NCBI RefSeq assembly: GCF_003732275.1
Contig: NZ_MOBM01000021.1
Coordinates: 124,001-188,000 of the forward strand
Direction of reading: 5' to 3'
DNA length: 64,000 nucleotides
Source of the DNA: Pseudomonas frederiksbergensis
Lineage (GTDB): Bacteria > Pseudomonadota > Gammaproteobacteria > Pseudomonadales > Pseudomonadaceae
In this document: positions 61,332-64,000 of the stretch, one piece after another
Layout of the letters: the number at the start of each line of letters is the position of its first letter
How positions within the stretch are numbered: the stretch's first letter is position 1
The notes under the pieces: model-generated
Told to the model about the DNA's origin: nothing
Databases searched by the model: none
What the model saw: the letters and a program-made list of their open reading frames with translations, nothing else
Position numbers and translations under genes: made by a program

Positions 61332-61357
61332 GAACCAGGTTCTAAATTATTTGAACC
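61332..61357. promoter_or_regulatory. Operator-like GAACC/GGTTC element
   Basis: GAACC-A-GGTTC (61332-61342) is a perfect 5-bp-arm palindrome with a one-base centre. A further GAACC half-site follows at 61353-61357, so GGTTC and GAACC also face each other across 10 bases. It lies 170-200 bases before the EamA gene, downstream of the IclR-type gene. IclR members often bind such palindromes, but no exact consensus is claimed. Confidence 0.45.
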
Positions 61358-61528
61358 CATCCCGGCAACAATAAATCACAAGAGACCGCGCCTTGACTTC
61401 AGTCCCTTCGCATTGCCCTGATCGGTGCTGACAACAATGGGCCAGCAGCATTACCAGCATCTGCAATCCATGGCTGACGGTGCTGGAGTTATCGCCGCTT
61501 CTGATCTCAAGACACCAAGGGATACCCC

Positions 61529-62416
61529 ATGACCCTCAGCACTCCGCTTTCCGGTGTCAATCAGCCCTTCAAAGGGATTCTGCTGATCGTCGTTGCCACC
61601 TTTCTGTTTTCCAGTCACGACGCTTTGTCGAAATACCTCTCGGGGTTCTATCCGGTGATCATGGTGGTCTGGGCCCGCTATGTGGTTCACACGTTACTGA
61701 TGGCGGGGATTTTTCTGCCGCAGTCCGGGTTGCGTGTCCTACGGACCAAACGGCCATTGCTGCAACTGTTGCGGGCGTTGTGCCTGCTGGGGACCAGTTT
61801 GCTGTTCACGACCGGTTTGCTGTTTATTCCGTTGGCCGAAGCCACGGCGGTCAATTTTCTCGCACCGGTATTGGTGACGGCGCTGTCGGTGCCACTGCTC
61901 GGTGAACAGGTGACGCGCGGCCAATGGCTGGCGGTAATTTGCGGGTTCATCGGGGTGTTGGTCATCGTCCATCCCGGCGGCGAACTGTTCACGCCTGCGG
62001 TGTTGCTGCCGTTCTGCTCGGCGCTGTTTTTCTGCTTCTATCAGCTGCTCACCCGCAAGCTCAGCGAAATCGACAGCCCGACCACCAGTAATTTTTTCGC
62101 CGGGCTCTGCAATACGTTGGTGATGAGTGCCCTGGTGCCGTTCTTCTGGCAGGTGCCCAGCCTGGGGCATGGGTTTTTGATGGTGGCGCTGGGGGCGTGC
62201 GGGATGACGGCGCATCTGTTTCTGACTCAGGCCTTCCGTCACGCCGCGCCCGCGTTGTTGGCGCCGTTCGGCTATTGCCAGATTGTCTTTGCCGGTTTGC
62301 TGGGCTGGTTGCTGTTTTCTCACACGCCGACCCTGACCACAGTGGTCGGGATCGCGGTGATTTGTTGCAGCGGACTGGCAGCGGCGTGGCAACAACGGCG
62401 TCGACAAGAAGGGTGA
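61529..62416 (+). CDS. EamA-type (DMT) transporter
   Basis: This 295-residue transporter has about ten helices in two EamA repeats. Family features include LIVVATFLFSSHDALSKYLSGF, PLAEATAVNFLAPVLVTAL and the second-repeat LLAPFGYCQIVFAGLLGWLLF. The substrate is unknown. An ATG at 61529 follows AAGGGATACCCC, which provides a ribosome site. Its position after the IclR-type gene on the same strand suggests control by that regulator. Confidence 0.9.
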   Translation: MTLSTPLSGVNQPFKGILLIVVATFLFSSHDALSKYLSGFYPVIMVVWARYVVHTLLMAGIFLPQSGLRVLRTKRPLLQLLRALCLLGTSLLFTTGLLFIPLAEATAVNFLAPVLVTALSVPLLGEQVTRGQWLAVICGFIGVLVIVHPGGELFTPAVLLPFCSALFFCFYQLLTRKLSEIDSPTTSNFFAGLCNTLVMSALVPFFWQVPSLGHGFLMVALGACGMTAHLFLTQAFRHAAPALLAPFGYCQIVFAGLLGWLLFSHTPTLTTVVGIAVICCSGLAAAWQQRRRQEG

Positions 62417-62440
62417 GGCAGGCCTGGAATCAGGCCTGCC
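62417..62440. terminator. Hairpin between convergent EamA and MFS genes
   Basis: GGCAGGCCTG (62417-62426) pairs perfectly with CAGGCCTGCC (62431-62440) around GAAT, directly after the EamA stop. No T-run follows on either side. It most likely protects or terminates both converging messages. Confidence 0.65.
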
Positions 62441-62453
62441 GGAGGAAGGGGGT

Positions 62454-63791
62454 TTACTCGGTGACGGTAGGAATCTTGCGCGGCGCCATGAAGTACATCC
62501 AGGTCAGCGCGATGAAGTACATCGCCGGAATCATGGTGAACAGCACGGTGTAGTTGTTGTTGGTGATCGTCAGAATGTGGCCGACCAACTGGGTCATGAA
62601 CATCCCGCCGATTGCCGCGCACATCCCGCCGAAACCGAACACCGTACTCATCATGTGCTTGGGCGTGTAGTCCATCACCAGGCTCCAGATGTTCGCGGTC
62701 CAGGCCTGGTGAGCACCGATGGCCAGGGAGATGGCAAACACCGCGACCCACAGGCTGCTCGAGCCGGCCGCCATGATCACGCCGATGATGCAGCAGGCGA
62801 ACAGGAACATGGACATCAGTCGCGCCTTGATCGGGTTGATCCCGCGACCGATCAGGAACGAGGACAGGATGCCGCCGCCGACACTGCCGAAGTCAGCCGT
62901 CAGGTAGATGATGATCAGCGGGATACCCATCTGGGTCACGTTGATCCCCAGGTTGTATTGCTGATTGAGGAACGGCGGCAGCCAGTACAGGTAGAACCAG
63001 AACACCGGCGCGGTCATCGAGTAGGCCAGGGCGAAAGCCCAGGTGCCACGCATGCGCAGGATTCGCGAGAACGGTACGCGGGTCTGTTCCGGCTCGACTT
63101 CCTTCTGGATGTAGTCCAGTTCCGATTGTTTGACGCTCGGGTGATCTTCCGGGTTGAAGTACTTCAGACCCCAGAACAGCAACCAGATGCCACCCAGTGC
63201 CGACATGCACAGGAACGCGGCTTGCCAGCCCCAGACGTGGAGGATCAGCGGCAACAGCATCGGGGTGAACATCGCGCCGACGTTGGTCCCGGCGTTGAAG
63301 ATGCCGGTGGCCACGGCACGCTCGCCGGCGGGGAACCACAACCGGGTGGTTTTCACACAGGCCGGATAATTCGCCGCTTCGGTCAAACCGAGAATGAACC
63401 GGCAGACCATGAAGCCCACCGCCGAAGTGGCCAGGCCGTGAGCACCGGTGGCCAGGCTCCAGAGCAGCACCGCGCAGAAGAACACGCGTTTAACGCCGAC
63501 CCGGTCGATCAACCGGCCCTGCAACACGAAGCCGATGGCGTAGCCGACCTGAAACCAGAAGTTGATGTTGGCGTAGTCCATCGCCGTCCAGCTCATTTCC
63601 TTGGCCAGGATCGGCTGCATGACGCCCAGAGCGGCGCGGTCGATGTAGTTCAGAGTGGTGGCGAAAAACACCAGCGCCAGCATCCCCCAACGGGTTTTGC
63701 CAACCGCCATGGCGCCGCGGATTTTGTCGCCGATACCGCCAGTGGCGACGCCCATGGCCGGAGCCACGCGAGAGCTTTGAGAAGGAAACAT
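62454..63791 (-). CDS. MFS transporter, anion:cation symporter type
   Basis: This 445-residue carrier has twelve helices, with FFATTLNYIDRAALGVMQP in helix 1 and the loop motif GRLIDRVGVKRVF. ICRFILGLTEAANYPACVKTTRLWFPAGERA-type sequence is characteristic of the ACS family (sugar acids such as glucarate, galactonate; phthalate, tartrate). The exact substrate is open. A partial gene ends upstream on the same strand, so it may be one gene of a catabolic operon. It converges with the EamA gene. Confidence 0.9.
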   Translation of the reverse strand: MFPSQSSRVAPAMGVATGGIGDKIRGAMAVGKTRWGMLALVFFATTLNYIDRAALGVMQPILAKEMSWTAMDYANINFWFQVGYAIGFVLQGRLIDRVGVKRVFFCAVLLWSLATGAHGLATSAVGFMVCRFILGLTEAANYPACVKTTRLWFPAGERAVATGIFNAGTNVGAMFTPMLLPLILHVWGWQAAFLCMSALGGIWLLFWGLKYFNPEDHPSVKQSELDYIQKEVEPEQTRVPFSRILRMRGTWAFALAYSMTAPVFWFYLYWLPPFLNQQYNLGINVTQMGIPLIIIYLTADFGSVGGGILSSFLIGRGINPIKARLMSMFLFACCIIGVIMAAGSSSLWVAVFAISLAIGAHQAWTANIWSLVMDYTPKHMMSTVFGFGGMCAAIGGMFMTQLVGHILTITNNNYTVLFTMIPAMYFIALTWMYFMAPRKIPTVTE

Positions 63792-63922
63792 GTATGTGCC
63801 ATCCGTTCAATGACTGACAAGCGAGGCTTGTCGGGACTTCAAGGGCGCGTGATCAATCGACGGCGCCAGGCGCGGGTGTGATTGATCGGCTGAGGTGTTT
63901 TCGTCGGACTGACGACAACGGG

Positions 63923-64000
63923 TTATTCAGCGAGCGGCACGGTTCGGCCGAGAGGGCGCAAGGTTCGGATGGACGCCAGGCACGGCGTGAGGGCGGTGGA
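63923..64000 (-). CDS. 3' end of a gene cut by the right edge
   Basis: On the minus strand a frame enters from the right edge and ends at TAA (63923-63925). The last residues read ...CLASIRTLRPLGRTVPLAE. The composition is coding-like and the stop is 131 bases before the MFS start, in the same orientation. I cannot assign the family from 25 residues. Confidence 0.4.
   Translation of the reverse strand, partial: STALTPCLASIRTLRPLGRTVPLAE

Larger units (their letters stand above)
61156..61528. other. Gap between the IclR-type and EamA genes (373 bases)
   Basis: It contains the REP doublet at 61177-61265, an operator-like element at 61332-61357, and about 170 bases before the EamA start that show no recognisable feature. 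Confidence 0.5.

Noticed and set aside
1..64000. tRNA, rRNA, prophage, IS element or horizontally acquired island
   Set aside because: No cloverleaf, rRNA or transposase sequence was recognised, and composition and gene content look like uniform Pseudomonas core genome.

Overview
The window is GC-rich, gene-dense chromosomal DNA from a Pseudomonas, most likely of the P. fluorescens group. Three things point there: the gene order (proA-nadD-rsfS-rlmH-mrdA-rodA-mltB-rlpA-dacA-ybeD-lipB-lipA, then holA-lptE-leuS, then lnt-corC-ybeY-phoH-miaB, then hemL-thiE-thiD next to a LadS-type sensor kinase); intergenic REP doublets of fluorescens type (core GTGGGAGCGRGCYTGCTCGC); and the protein sequences. 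It is almost all core genome. I see no rRNA, tRNA, prophage, insertion sequence, CRISPR array or plasmid function. About 60 genes are supported, including one very short gene (arfA) and two fragments cut by the window edges.

Layout. 1-2.3 kb: a gene end, a DedA/PAP2 membrane phosphatase and a 3-methyladenine DNA glycosylase. 2.5-14 kb (+): a cell-elongation and lipoate operon, with proline and NAD enzymes, two ribosome-linked factors (RsfS, RlmH), PBP2/RodA with MltB, RlpA and DacA, then LipB/LipA and an intrinsic terminator. 14-17 kb: LD-carboxypeptidase, a second MltB-like lipoprotein and arfA. 17-21.4 kb (-): leuS-lptE-holA. 22-28.4 kb: YdcF, then miaB-phoH-ybeY-corC-lnt (-). 28.5-32.6 kb: DUF1820, a Sel1 protein and thiD-thiE-hemL. 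33-46 kb: LadS-like hybrid kinase, AidB-like acyl-CoA dehydrogenase, AMP nucleosidase, RluE, an Lrp regulator, a repeat-bearing DUF6515 protein, a cation exporter, a lipoprotein and HrpB. 46-58 kb: assorted nucleases, an RNA helicase, a flavoprotein, a deacetylase-fold enzyme, TesB and a HAD phosphatase. 58-64 kb: hydrolase, zinc protease, IclR regulator, EamA exporter and an MFS transporter.

Main points. (1) A 54-codon arfA (ribosome rescue) carries a 12-bp hairpin inside its reading frame, placed so that a truncated, stop-less mRNA would result; this is the known ArfA/tmRNA control circuit. (2) A 258-bp nested palindrome with perfect 25-bp ends sits just upstream of hrpB and looks like a small non-autonomous element. 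(3) A 436-bp gap between an Lrp-family regulator and the DUF6515 gene ends in a strong 11-bp GACG-loop terminator with no gene to terminate, so a small RNA or leader is possible. (4) At least 16 REP doublets or singlets of three sequence classes occupy intergenic gaps; two classes also exist as variants with a changed internal segment.

I found no convincing wholly new multi-gene system. The unusual content is mostly RNA-level or repeat-level.
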